A stretch of 64,000 bases of DNA from Amylostereum areolatum (lineage: Eukaryota; Basidiomycota; Agaricomycetes; Russulales; Stereaceae), in NCBI GenBank assembly GCA_012932865.1, contig SAXG01000009.1:109163-173162 (forward strand), in the 5' to 3' direction. A program made the translations under genes and the position numbers. This document shows, one piece after another, positions 24,276-35,500 of this stretch. Position 1 is the first letter of the stretch. Each line of letters starts with the position of its first letter. The notes below the pieces were generated by a model. It was not told the DNA's origin. It worked only from the letters and a program-made list of their open reading frames with translations, and did not search any database.

Positions 24276-24812
24276 CTAAGCCCTCTTCTCCAACCACTCC
24301 ATAATCTCCAGCGTAGACCGCCACACAACCTCACCAACAAACACCACCCAGAAAAAACAAGCACCGTAAACGCACCTCGATCCAACTTGTCTTCACCTTG
24401 ATGGTGTCAACGGCCTGAGCGAGCGACATGTTATACTTGCTGAGGTTCTTGCCTGAGCCAATAAACCCTTTAATAACAGTGACAAGGACCAAAAACTCAC
24501 CTCGAAGGACGCCTCGACATGTGCCCGGTCCACCGGCATCAAAAGCACTGAGTACGCGATCTGCCCATCGCCGCCCATCGTCAGCCGGACACCCTCCCGC
24601 ACCGCACCTCAGAAGAAGGAAAAAAAGACACATCGAAATGATGTACTCCGTCGCTCGAAGTGCTTGTAAATCTGTCCGGCGCAGGTCGTATCAGCTTTCG
24701 CTTTTCAAGTTTCAAGCTTCACTGCCCTCCCTGAAGGACGACAACATCGCGTTGCAGTTGTTCCGTCCAGTGGCTTTCCAGTTGGCCGCGATTCCGGAGA
24801 AGAAGTAGAGCA
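24276..24812 (-). pseudogene. 3' remnant of an M1 aminopeptidase gene (remnant 1)
   Basis: Only the last exons of an M1 gene remain: a terminal exon RSTLEIMEWLEKRA before TAG, the preceding YNMSLAQAVDTIKVKTSWIE, a degraded exon with HVEAFF-like sequence, and FFSGIAANWKATG at the upstream edge. The catalytic domain is absent. The fragment faces X3 tail to tail, the same arrangement as X2/M1a and X6/M1b. Confidence 0.8.
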
Positions 24813-25128
24813 AGTGACGTCTTGCGGGTGGGTAACCACGGCGAGATGAGCCAGTGGCAAGTGCAGTCGCCGAAGCGTCTATCATCATATATCATGTGAC
24901 CGTTCGATGCTTCTCGAAGTCATGACGACCTTCAACGGATCCTCAAGGCCACCACAGCGCGACCCAGCGCCTGTACGTCCATAATTTTCTTTAGCAACAG
25001 GCCGTCCTCCCACCGTCACGCACGCATAACTACTTACTAGCCACCACCGTGCCCTACAAGTCTACAACCGACTTACTACCCTCTTGAAAGCGTTGAACTG
25101 CGGATCGCGTCCTTACAACGTCCCAACA
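24813..25128. promoter_or_regulatory. Upstream region of X4
   Basis: Contains a decayed version of the small frame that is open in unit 2 (30803-31009). It should hold the X4 promoter; no specific element is visible. Confidence 0.4.
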
Positions 25129-26434
25129 ATGACTAACACATGGCACTCAGATCATCCCGCACACAGCTCGCAACTTTCGCAAAGTCGTGGCTTTGACACG
25201 TTTATTTTCTGGCCCTCTTTGCCGGCGGCTCGCCTTTTCATGGGTACATCATCTCCTTCAAGCGAGTGGTACAATCCATTACCATATGCTTACCTTTGAT
25301 TTTATTAGGGCTTAATTCAGAAAAAATGGGCCCAACGAACGTCTCACAGCTAACCCGTTGGATTTCCATCTGGGACCCTGACTTCGTGGAGTTCTATGGT
25401 CCCATAAAGATACACCGCGTGAACTTGAAGGATGCATACCCTTTGGAATATATAGCCGAGCATTTTGGCCCGCCACTCGAGTTATCTGATGCCGTAACTC
25501 CTGGTGACTATGGCATCTTCCCAGGTTTGAATTTGGTTCAACGGGAGCGGGGAAACTGGTTGACGACTGGAATAGGACCGATTGTGGACTTTACGCGGAT
25601 TCCAGGCCCCTCTCCGCACATTGTAAACAGACAATCGCTTGACATAGAACACGAGGGGTTGGTCACGATGGCACGAAACTTCGACCTGGCCAAAGATGGG
25701 AGCAAGGAAGACATAGATCTGCTCAACGCCGGGCTGGACCTGGTATGTCGTTGTACTCTACGCACAGACGGAGACGGTGCTCACCCATAGCTGCAGAACA
25801 GCATGTCTACGGATTTAATCGCTACAGTTAAGGAGCACAATCCTCTGGAGACCTGCATTTTCACGGGCGAGACGGCCGGGACCGTTATCTCATGGATCTT
25901 CCCGCCTACCTTGGTGTGCCTGGTGAGCATATTTCACCTCACGGGGCCTTCCCAACCTTCAATGAGCCTAGGTTCCGCATCCTGTCTTCGAGGAGCGTAT
26001 CGTAGGGTCTGATTATACCTACCTTCAAACGCGGCGTTCATGCGTGCGGACCTCGTGAAACATTTTCTCGCGAACGACTTCGGGGTGGACGCCGAGGTGA
26101 GTTTTATCAACATCCTCACAACTTAGACTTGCCACTAACCCTCTGTTAGGATCACTATCGCATCCGAATCTTCACGAAGTCTGAAGACATGCCACCGCTC
26201 CCAGACCGTCTGCCTCTGTCTTGCGTCACGAACGGTACCGCGGACCAATTTTTCAAACTACATTTCCGCTGGTGCGTGGGTACAAGGTTGATGGGCGGGG
26301 ACATTTTGGAGGACTATCCTAGCCACGCGGTCCGTGCCTTTGAGGAGACGCACTGCAAAGGTGGCGATTCGGACTTCGATACGCCGCTGAGCGATCCGGT
26401 TTGGAATACGGTCATCGGAAAGGCGGTGCTGTAG
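25129..26434 (+). pseudogene. FWP-family gene X4, frameshifted and truncated
   Basis: Copy of X6 in unit 1. The start gives MTNTWHSDHPAHSSQLSQS, then FDTFIFWPSLPAARLFMG with a GT donor. Exon 2 has VSQLTRWISIWDPDF and GDYGIFPG; the core has LETCIFTGE and ISWIFPPTL. One base is missing near 26018 relative to X6, so the segment that reads LPSNAAFMRADL in X6 is out of frame here. A TAG after GKAVL (26432-26434) removes the last 30 or so residues present in X3 and X5. Two lesions make a functional product unlikely, although the 5' exons and splice sites are preserved. Confidence 0.75.
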
Positions 26435-26615
26435 GATCGTCTGAAAGGAAAGTTGCATGGTGTTAACTAAGGGCACTAGGATTGCCCCCTTATGACGACG
26501 AAACAAGCTCCGGCAGGAGAACGGGTTCGACTTGCTGCGACTGTGTCGACTTCTGCCGTAGATATAGGCTGAATAACAACTTCTTTTCATTCGTACTTCG
26601 CAAACACTCCCTTCC

Positions 26616-27651
26616 CTAAGCCCTCTTCTCCAACCACTGCACGATATCCGGCGTAGACCGCTACACACGCCCTCGTCAGCAAAAAAAAAGCACCAACCCA
26701 GCCAAAAAACGAGCGCACCTCGATCCAGCTCGTCTTCGCCTTGATGGTGTCCACGGCCTGCGCGAGCGACATGTTATACTTGCCGATGTCCTTACCCTAC
26801 ACACGGCCCCGCCAGCATGAGCCAACAAACACTTTGATGACGACGACGACAAGGACCGAAGATGTACCTCGAAGAACGCCTCGACATGGGCCCGTTCCTC
26901 CGTCGTCGGGAACACTGAGTACGCAATCTGAACATCGCCCGTCGCCAGCCAAAATCTCCCGCATTGCCCACCAGAAAAGATGCACCGAGATAAGGTGCTT
27001 CGTCGTGTTCGTCGAGTCGTTGTGAATCTGCCCAACGCATATCAGCCTTCGTTCTCCCCCGCGTGAGCCGGAGGGCAACAAACCGTCGCACCGCGTCAAC
27101 GCCTGTTCTTCTCCAAAGACGCCGCGAATGGCCGCCCGAGTAAAACCCTGGAAAACCTAACCACATGCCAGCAATGACCTTCAAGTCAAGACTGTCGTGA
27201 TTCAGTAGGAAGCTGGAGGCGCGGCCGGCAATCGAGCTCTTCACTGAGCTCAGAGCGGTCGACATTCTCCGTCCGTAATGCCATCCGCCGCAGTGCACCC
27301 GCAAGTAAAGCCGGTATTGAGCGTCGCCTTCAACTCGGCCTCGAGAGGTCGCGCAAAACCATATTTGACGCATTTTTCACCGTTGACGAAAGGACGTCTG
27401 TGCGGGGCCTGACCCGAGCCTGGGGAGAGCATTGAGACATATCCCGCTGTATGCAGCTGCTACGATGTCGAGACTAGGCAGTCGTGTAGTGAGAAGGACA
27501 GTCAGAATACATTTTGGATAGAAACGCACCCAATCGCCTTCGACGTTCGAACACGGTCTTCTCTAGGTCCGTACGAAACGTCCAGTTCCAGTGCGCGCAA
27601 GGCAGCGTAAGGAGCACATCTGTCGGGACTCGGCATTCGCGTTTCGTCTAC
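26616..27651 (-). pseudogene. Internally deleted M1 aminopeptidase (remnant 2)
   Basis: The 3' end keeps RSTPDIVQWLEKRA and LAQAVDTIKAKTSWIE. Going upstream the sequence jumps to SVKSSIAGRASSFLL and LDLKVIAGMW, where M1a has IAGMQCHEVAHMW, so the zinc-binding HExxH is deleted. Further upstream are traces of the N-terminal exons (KYGFARPLEAELKATLN). Compared with the roughly 4 kb genes M1a and M1b, most of the catalytic and C-terminal domains are missing. It lies convergent with X4. Confidence 0.8.
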
Positions 27652-28131
27652 TAGGTTTCAGGGAGGAAGTTGGGGGAAGCTCTCCATATGCATACGAGCC
27701 ACTTGGTGGTGCCATTTTGTACAATCGGTAGATGTTAAAGTACGAGATGTTGCAGAGGGGTCAAAGATCGTGACGGAGGAAAGCCGAAAGCAGCGCTCTG
27801 TGAGGCTCGGACACAGCCGTTTCTGTTCTGTCAAACTCCGCAACCTCCGTTCGACACAGTGACCCCTTTTCGTGCTCCGACTGATCTCCGACTCTTGGTA
27901 AGCAGCACCGGGTGTGTGGTGCATGGGGGGTCACGTGTCAAACGCCTGGAGCGAGGCTAATGCTAACTAAAAGCCATCGGCCTGTCCCAGGCCTTCATCT
28001 GGCCTTCATATACAAAGGTGTGGGGGTGTTATGCACCGTCTATAGGCCAGGATCCTCTTCGAGTCGTCACACGTTTCAATACCTTCAACTCATCGGCAAT
28101 CCACACGTAAGTACGTTCAAGATATCCGACC
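27652..28131. promoter_or_regulatory. Junction of tandem units and upstream region of X5
   Basis: The unit 1 to unit 2 junction lies at about 27961. Downstream of it the sequence repeats the X3 upstream region. No gene is recognised. Confidence 0.5.
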
Positions 28132-29571
28132 ATGCCTGAACACTCCGAGTCGAGCCATCCCGTGATGGCACACAGCTCGCTACTTTCACAACGTCGTGGC
28201 TATGACACCTTTATTTTCTGGCCCTCTACACCGGCTCGCCTCTTTATGGGCAAGTGCATATTCCCTTGCTAGCGGGGAGCGTAATCTGCTACATTGCTTA
28301 CCTGCGATTTTGCCAGGACTTAATACAAACAGACTTGGGCCAGTGGACTGCTCGCAGCTAACCCGTTGGGTTTCTGCTTGGGATCCCGACTTCGTGAGTG
28401 TCTACGGTCCTATAACTATATGCCGCGTGCGCTTGAAGGAAGTGAATCCTTTGAGATACATGGCCGAGACATCTGGGTCTCCACTTGAGTTGTCTGATGC
28501 CATAGACCCCGATGACTATGGGATCTTCGTAGGTTCGGATGCGCTCTAGCTTTAGCAGCTGCCAGTGGTGACTGAAAACTTGGACAGGGACTACTGCGGA
28601 GTCTACGATGACGCCTGATCCATCTCCGCACATCGTAGACAAACAATCTCTTGGAAAAGAAATCGAGCGGTTGGTCGCAAGGGCAGATGCTGGACTCGGA
28701 GTAAAGTATGCTGCCGCCAAGTTGGACCTGGTACGTCATCGCATCACTCCGCACACTGAACAGAAATGGTGCTCACTCAAGGCTCCAGAACACCATGTCT
28801 AAGGAGTTCATCGCTGCAATCAAGGCGCGCGATCCATCGGAGACCTGCATCTTCACGGGCGAGACGGCGAACACTGTTATCTCATGGATCTTCCCGCCGA
28901 CTTTGGTACATAAGGTAAGGCCTATTTCCCCTGAAAGCACCTTTCCAATCCGTTCCCAACCTTCACAAAAACATCCCAGGTTCCGTCCGACATTTACGGG
29001 GTGGGCCCCAATGAGCCTGACTATACCACACCGTTAAACGCGGTGTCTATGCGTGCGGACCTCGCGGACCATTTCCTCGCGAACAACTTCGGGGTCGACG
29101 TCGACGTGAGTTTTCATCCTTCACTCATCACGCAAACTTTGGGTATATCTAACGGCGAGCCCATCGCAGGATCACTATCGCATCCGAATCTTCGCAGAAC
29201 CCGCCGAAGACATGCCCCCTCTCCCAGACCGTCTGCATCTGCCCAGCGTCGCGAACGGTGCCATGGACATTTTTTTCAAGCTCCATTTCCGCTGGTGCTT
29301 GGGTGCGAAAACAAGGGGCGGTGACATCTCGGAGGACTATCCCAATAACGCCATCCGTGCCTTCGAAGAGACGCACTGCAAAGGAGGCGATTCGGACCAC
29401 GAGACGCCGCTGAGCGATCCGGTCTGGAATACGGTCATTGGAAGGGCGGTGCTGGAGGATCGTCTGAGGTCAAAGCTGTACGGTATCAATGACGAGCGCG
29501 AGGATGCATCCTACGACGACGATGCGAGCTCCGAAAAGGGATCGAATTGCAGTACGGTCGAGGACGCTTGA
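28132..29571 (+). CDS. FWP-family protein X5
   Basis: Near-identical partner of X3 and intact across six exons. Exon 1 starts MPEHSESSHPVMAHSSLL and carries YDTFIFWPSTPARLFMG, again closed by a GC-AG intron (GCAAGT). Exon 2 has CSQLTRWVSAWDPDF. The core reads AIKARDPSETCIFTGE, VISWIFPPTLVHK and MRADLADHFLANNFGVDVD, with no His at the positions used by HNH nucleases. The C-terminal exon has HYRIRIF, FFKLHFRWCLG and an acidic tail identical to that of X3. It faces M1 remnant 3, but the gap is widened by a 520-base insertion. It is probably expressed if X3 is. Function unknown. Confidence 0.76.
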
Positions 29572-29593
29572 AGACTCTATTAGCTTACAGGCT

Positions 29594-30113
29594 CATCAGG
29601 AAAACCCTCTTCTGCTAAAACCGGGATAAAGGTGTCGTAAATTATATGTGCCCTGTAAAACGCGGTAACTGAAGCTTATAGCCCCTAATCTTCTCGTAAC
29701 GGCGGTCTGGCCGCGGCTGGTGTTGAAGGCCGAGCCACGAGAGGTGTCGTCGGACTTGACGAGAGCCTCCGCCTCTGCTCGAGAGACAGAGTGCGAGCCC
29801 TGCTCAGAGAGGTCCGTCTGTAGAGCCTGAGGTAGCCACTCATCGGCCTCGCGTCCGAAAGCATGGTCTCGTAAGAAGTAAAGCAGTCAATGTATAGTCT
29901 AAGTAGTGAGGTTAAGTGTTTAGGAGACCGTAGTACAGTAAGTATGCCTGTCTAGGAAGGGGTTGACACGAAATGAAGTGCAGAGATCGAGAACGTTGTA
30001 GCTGTTCCAGTGTCGAGGAGCTGTAGCTCCGAAACGGGGGAATAACTGTACACTACGCTCGATGAGTTCCACAGGGATGACCTCCGCGACACGGCGGCCT
30101 TGCCGGACGGAGC
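29594..30113. mobile_element. 520-bp insertion present only in unit 2
   Basis: In unit 1 the sequence GCTTACAGGCT runs directly into GCCGTGTCT; in unit 2 the same two ends are separated by 520 bases. The minus strand contains an open stretch with coding-like composition (EADEWLPQALQTDLSEQGSH). No terminal inverted repeats, TG...CA ends or clear target-site duplication were found, so the element type is unknown. A deletion from unit 1 is the alternative. Confidence 0.5.
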
Positions 30114-30197
30114 GCCGTGTCTGTGTCGACTTGTGACGGATATATCAATCAATTTCGATTTCATTCCATAGTAGAATCCATACAGTCAATCTTCGCC

Positions 30198-30750
30198 CTA
30201 AGCCCTCTTCTCCAACCACTCCACAATCTACAGCGTAGACCGCCACATAACCTCACCAACAAACACCGTCCAGAAAAAACAAGCACCGCAAACGCACCTC
30301 GATCCAACTTGTCTTCACCTTGATGGTGTCAACGGCCTGAGCGAGCGACATGTTATACTTGCTGAGGTTCTTGCCCTACACGCGTCCCCGCCAGCATGAG
30401 CCAACAAACCGTTTAATAACAGCGACAAGGACCAAAAACGCGCCTCGAAGGACGCCTCGACATGCGCCCGGTCCACCGGCATCAAAAGCACCGAGTACAC
30501 GATCTGCCCATCGCCGCCCATCGTCAGTCGAACACCCTCCCGCACCGCACCCCAGACAAAAAAAGAGAACACATCGAAATGAGGTATTTCGTCGTTCGAA
30601 GCGCTTGTAAATCTGTCCGGCGCAGGTCGTATCAGCTTTCGCTCTTCAAGCTTCAAGCTTCACCGACCTCCCCGAAGGACGACGACATCGCGTCGTAGTT
30701 GTTGCGCCCCGTGGCTTTCCAGTTGGCCGCGATTTCGGAGAAGTAGAGCA
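30198..30750 (-). pseudogene. 3' remnant of an M1 aminopeptidase gene (remnant 3)
   Basis: Unit 2 counterpart of remnant 1. It keeps the terminal exon, LAQAVDTIKVKTSWIE and a degraded IAANWKATG segment, but no catalytic domain. Convergent with X5. Confidence 0.8.
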
Positions 30751-31048
30751 AGTGACGTCTTGCGTGTGGGTAAGTGCTTATCATTTATTCAGGCAAAAAT
30801 CAAACATGGATGTACGATTTGTGTACGATCAACTGCACGGCGAAGTCAACGACCTTCAACGGATTCTCAAGGCCACCATAGCGCGACGCAGCGCCTGTAC
30901 GTCCATAGTTTTCTTTAGCAACAGGCCGCCACGCACGCATAGCTATTTACTAGTGGGCCACCACCGTACCGTGCACTACAAGTCTACAACCGACTCACTA
31001 CCCTCTTGAAAGCATTGAACTGGATCGTGTCCTTACACCGTCCCAATA
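30751..31048. promoter_or_regulatory. Upstream region of X6 with a small open frame
   Basis: An ATG at 30806 opens a frame to 31009 that starts MDVRFVYDQLHGEVNDLQRI and looks helix-forming. In unit 1 the same place is decayed. It could be a remnant of another gene's first exon or chance. The region should also hold the X6 promoter. Confidence 0.3.
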
Positions 31049-32358
31049 ATGACCAACCCATGGCACTCAGATCATCCCGCACACAGCTCGCAACTTTCGC
31101 AGAGTCGTGGCTTTGACACGTTTATTTTCTGGCCCTCTTTGCCGGCGGCTCGCCTTTTCATGGGTACATCATCTCCTTCAAGCGAGTGGTACAATCCATT
31201 ACTATGTGCTTACCTTTGATTTTATTAGGGCTTAATTCAGAAAAAATGGGCCCAACGAACGTCTCACAGCTAACCCGTTGGATTTCCATCTGGGACCCTG
31301 ACTTCGTGGAGTTCTATGGTCCCATAAAGATACACCGCATCAACTTGAAGGATGCATACTACCCCCTGGAATATATAGCCGAGCATTTTGGCCCGCCACT
31401 CGAGTTATCTGATGCCGTAACTCCCGGTGACTATGGCATCTTCCCAGGTTTGAATTTGGTTCGATGGGAGCGGGGAAACTGGTTGACGACTGGAATAGGA
31501 CCTATTGTGGACTTTACGCGGATTCCAGGCCCCTCTCCGCACATTGTAAACAGACGACCGCTTGACATAGAACACGAGAGGTTGGTCACGATGGCACAAA
31601 ACTTCGACCTGGCCAAAGATGGGAGCAAGGAAGACATAGATCTGCTCAACGCCGGGCTGAAACTGGTATGTCATTGTACTCTACGCACAGACGGAGACGG
31701 TGCTCACCCATAGCTGCAGAACAGCATGTCTACGGATTTAATCGCCACAGTCAAGGAGCACAATCCTCTGGAGACCTGCATTTTCACGGGTGAGACGGCC
31801 GGGACCGTTATCTCCTGGATCTTCCCACCTGCCTTGGTGCGCTTGGTGAGCATATTTCACCTCACGGGGCCTTCCCAACCTTCAATGAGCCTAGGTTCCG
31901 TATCCTCTCTTCAAGGAGCGTATCGTAGGGTCTGATTATACTCTACCTTCAAACGCGGCGTTCATGCGTGCGGACCTCGTGAAACATTTTCTCGCGAACG
32001 ACTTCGGGGTGGACGCCGAGGCGAGTTTTATCAACATCCTCACAACTTAGACTTGCCACTAACCCTCCGTTAGGATCACTATCGCATCCGAATCTTCACG
32101 AAGTCTGAAGACATGCCACCGCTCCCAGACCGTCTGCCTCTGTCTTGCGTCACGAACGGTACCGCGGACCAATTTTTCAAACTACATTTCCGCTGGTGCG
32201 TGGGTACAAGGTTGATGGGCGGGGACATTTCGAAGGACTATCCTAGCCACGCGGTCCGTGCCTTTGAGGAGACGCACTGCAAAGGTGGCGATTCGGACTT
32301 CGATACGCCGCTGAGCGATCCGGTTTGGAATACGGTCATCGGAAAGGCGGTGCTGTAG
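31049..32358 (+). CDS. FWP-family protein X6, shortened C terminus
   Basis: Counterpart of X4 without its frameshift. It starts MTNTWHSDHPAHSSQLSQS and contains FDTFIFWPSLPAARLFMG, VSQLTRWISIWDPDF, GDYGIFPG, LETCIFTGE, ISWIFPPALVRL and LPSNAAFMRADLVKHFLAND. The catalytic-His positions of HNH_2 are again absent. It shares with X4 the TAG after GKAVL, so the acidic tail seen in X3 and X5 is lost; that stop must predate the block duplication. The intron after GVDAE begins GCGAGT where X4 has GTGAGT, a weak GC donor that may reduce splicing. It faces the complete aminopeptidase M1b, 187 bases away. Possibly still functional; function unknown. Confidence 0.68.
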
Positions 32359-32545
32359 GATCGTCTGAAAGGAAAGTTGCATGGTGTTAACTAAGGGCAC
32401 TAGGATTGCCCCCTTATGACGACGAAACAAGCTCCGGCAGGAGAACGGGTTCGACTTGCTGCGACTGTGTCGACTTCTGCCGTAGAGATAGGCTGAATAA
32501 CAACTTGAACTTCTTTTCATTCGTACTTCGCAAACACTCCCTTCC

Positions 32546-35500
32546 CTAAGCCCTCTTCTCCAACCACTGCACGATATCCGGCGTAGACCGCTACACACGC
32601 CCTCGTCAGCAAAAAAAAAGCGCCAACCCAGCCAAAAAACGAGCGCACCTCGATCCAGCTCGTCTTCGCCTTGATGGTGTCCACGGCCTGCGCGAGCGAC
32701 ATGTTATACTTGCTGATGTCCTTGCCCTACACACCAGCATGAGCCGACAAAACCCTTCGATCGCACCCCGAAAAAAAAAACGCACCTCGAAGAACGCCTC
32801 GACGTGCGCCCGGTCCTCCGCCGTCGAGAACACCGAGTACGCGATCTGCCCACCCGCCCGTCGGTCAGCCGAGCACCCTCCCGCGCACCGCGCACCAAAG
32901 ACAAAGACAAAGGACGCACCGAAACGAGGTACTTCGTCGTGTACGTCGACTCGAAGCGCTTGTAGATCTGTCCGACGCAGGCAGGGACCGTCAGCCTTCG
33001 TTCGCCCTCCCCCGTGCACCCCTCCGGACGCCGCCAAGAAAAAAACGCACCGCGTCGTAGTTGCGCTCGAAGAACGCCACGAGCGGCCGGCGCGCCTTCC
33101 AGTTGGCCGCGAGCCCGGAGAAGAAGTAGAGCACGTCCTGCGTGCGCGCCTTGCGCATCATCGTGTCGAGGGTCCTGTCGATCAGCGCCGGGTCCTGCGT
33201 CGCGCCGAGCGCGCGGCTGGTGGTGGGGGGTGAAGGGGGGAGGGTGCGCGCGTGCGGATGAGAAACGGCAGGAACACGGGGGCGGGCGAGGCGAGACGAG
33301 GAGACTTACATCGCGGCCATGTGCAGCGACGGCGTCGTGCCGCCCTGCTCGAAGATCTTGTACACGGCCTCATACGCCCCGCCGTCCCCGTACTTCACCG
33401 CCTGTGTGTGTGTGTGCGAAACCGAGAGAATCAGCGCACCGCGATCGGTGTTTTTTCTTTTTTTTTTGGGGGGGGGAGGGGGGAGGGGGGGGGGGGGGGG
33501 CAGCTTCGAGACGGGGAGAAGAACACGCACGGTACGCAAGGTGGCGGAGAGGATGTCGGCGGGGATCGCGGACGCGTCGCCCGCGCCGACGTACGCCTGG
33601 AAGCGCGCTTGGAGCGCGGCGATGACCCTGCGAGGCGTAAAAGTAAGAGACACGACGACGGCGAGACGAGGACGGGAGCACGCGAGAGGGGAGACGGACG
33701 CACTCGGGGTCCTGCGCGTCGGCGGCCTGGCTGATCGCGGTCGTGCGCAGCTGGGTGGTCGCGGCGTCGTCCGTGTCCGAGTACGCGTATCCGAGGCGTT
33801 GGACCAGCGGACCGTACAGTTCCTAGCGACGCAACCCGTAAGCACCGGTGCCCACCGCACGCGCGCCCACCCCCACCCCCACCCCCACCACCGACTCACC
33901 CTCCTGAACGCGTTCAGCGCGCCCACGACCGTCTCGTTCTCCCACCACGTCCCGACGACCATCGCCACGTTGTCCGCGATCCCGCTCCACACGAGAACTG
34001 GCAACCCATCCGTGAGCGTGAAGCAGCGGCCGCGCGGGGACACGCCCGTCCGTCGCGCGAAAAAAACAAAAAACCCCCCGCGACGTACATTCTTTCTCGT
34101 CCCGCAGGCTGTCGACGAGCGTAAGCGCCGCGCTGACGTCCAGGAGGCCCGCCTTGGCGAGCGCCATGGCGTCGTGGACGAGGCCGATGCGGTCGTTGAG
34201 CGCGAACGCGGAGCCCGCCTTCGCGGCCTCCGCCGCGATCGCCGCGAGACGCTCCGGCGTGTACAGCACGCGATCTACACCGCAGCGACGCCGCCCCCCC
34301 GTGTGAGCCGCGCGAACGGACGCGGTACGCAGAAAGGGAAGGACATACAGACGCCGGCGGTGTTCGCGTTCAGCTTGAACGGCCTGCTGGTGTCGAGCGC
34401 GAACGCCTTCTCGCGCGCGTCGAGCACGGCGCGGGTGTCGATGGCGGTGGTGCCGTTGGCCGTCGTGGACAGCAAGCTCAGCGGGACGGTCCTGGCAGAA
34501 CGGGTCAGCGCGGCGGCGGCCACGGGCGCGGGGGGGGCGGGAGGCGCGCGCACCAGATCGTGTCGTTGTCCTCGGCCTGCGCGGGCCCGTCCTCGAGGAA
34601 GCGGTCCTGGCGAACGAGGATGCCGTCCGCCGTCTCTGTCACCGTGAGCACCGGGAAGCCCATCTGACGGCGCGTGAGGGCCGGGACGCACGGGGCGGCG
34701 CGAAGGGGGGCGCACCTTGGACACCCACGGGTCCATCAGCTTCGGCACGTCGACGCCTGCAACGGCGATGAGCCAGCGAAGGGGGGAATGGGCAGGAGGA
34801 CCGGAACGCACCCGAGGCCTCGGCGATGGCGTCCCAGAGGTCGCGCGAGACGCTGTTGGCGAAAAGGTGCTTCTTGAGGTAGATCGAGACGCCCTTGAGG
34901 AACTTTTCCTCGCCCACGTACTCCGAAAGCATGCGAAGGACTGCGGCACGCGAACTCAGCCAAACCGATCGGAGATGGGGTGGAGGTTCTTACCGGACGC
35001 CGCCTTGGCGTACGACAAGGAGTCGAAGATCTGCACGGGTTAGCACCTGCTTGCCCGACGCGACGGCAAGGAGGCCCGTACCTGGTTGATCTGGTTTGCG
35101 TCGGGGACCTCGATCTCGATGGGGTGCGAGGAGAGCTTAGCATCGAGGCGGAGCGCGTCGTTCAAGATATCGTTGATGAACTCCGAGTCGACCTTCCAGT
35201 CCGGGAACAGCCTAGGAGGGGCACGGATGAGGGCAAGGTCAGCGGACACGACGCAAACCGCACGCACTTGTTCAAGATGATCGATTCTCCCATCTCAACA
35301 TCCGGTCAGCGTCGCGTTCCCAGCGTAGAAGGGCCGACGTACGACGGTGGCGAAGCCCTCGTTGAGGTACAGGTTGTCCCACCAGGCCATGGTCGTGATG
35401 TCGCCGAACCTGCCGCACGGTTGAGTGGCCCCGACCGGATTCCGAAGGCGCAATTCGACTCACCACATGTGGGCGATCTCGTGGCTTTGGGTGACCGCGA

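Larger units (their letters stand above)
22591..27961. repeat. Tandem segmental duplication, unit 1
   Basis: Unit 1 begins with GCTAACTAAAAGCCATCGG, which recurs at the start of unit 2 (27962), a period of about 5.37 kb. It contains X3, a 3' remnant of an M1 aminopeptidase, X4 and a second, internally deleted M1 remnant. X3 matches X5, and X4 matches X6, almost base for base over long stretches. Confidence 0.85.
27962..32760. repeat. Tandem segmental duplication, unit 2
   Basis: Second copy of the block that begins at 22591. It has the same order: X5, M1 3' remnant, X6, then M1 sequence. It differs by an extra 520 bases at 29594-30113 and by running into a complete aminopeptidase gene (M1b) at its right end. 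The exact right boundary cannot be fixed because M1b and the unit 1 remnant are themselves homologous. Confidence 0.8.

Noticed and set aside
29594..30113. Solo LTR or MITE
   Set aside because: No TG...CA ends, no terminal inverted repeats and no clear target-site duplication at the mapped borders.
33319..34647. Long plus-strand open frame of about 440 codons
   Set aside because: Antisense to M1b in very GC-rich DNA, where stop codons are rare. Composition is Arg/Gly-rich without motifs, while the minus strand carries conserved aminopeptidase exons.
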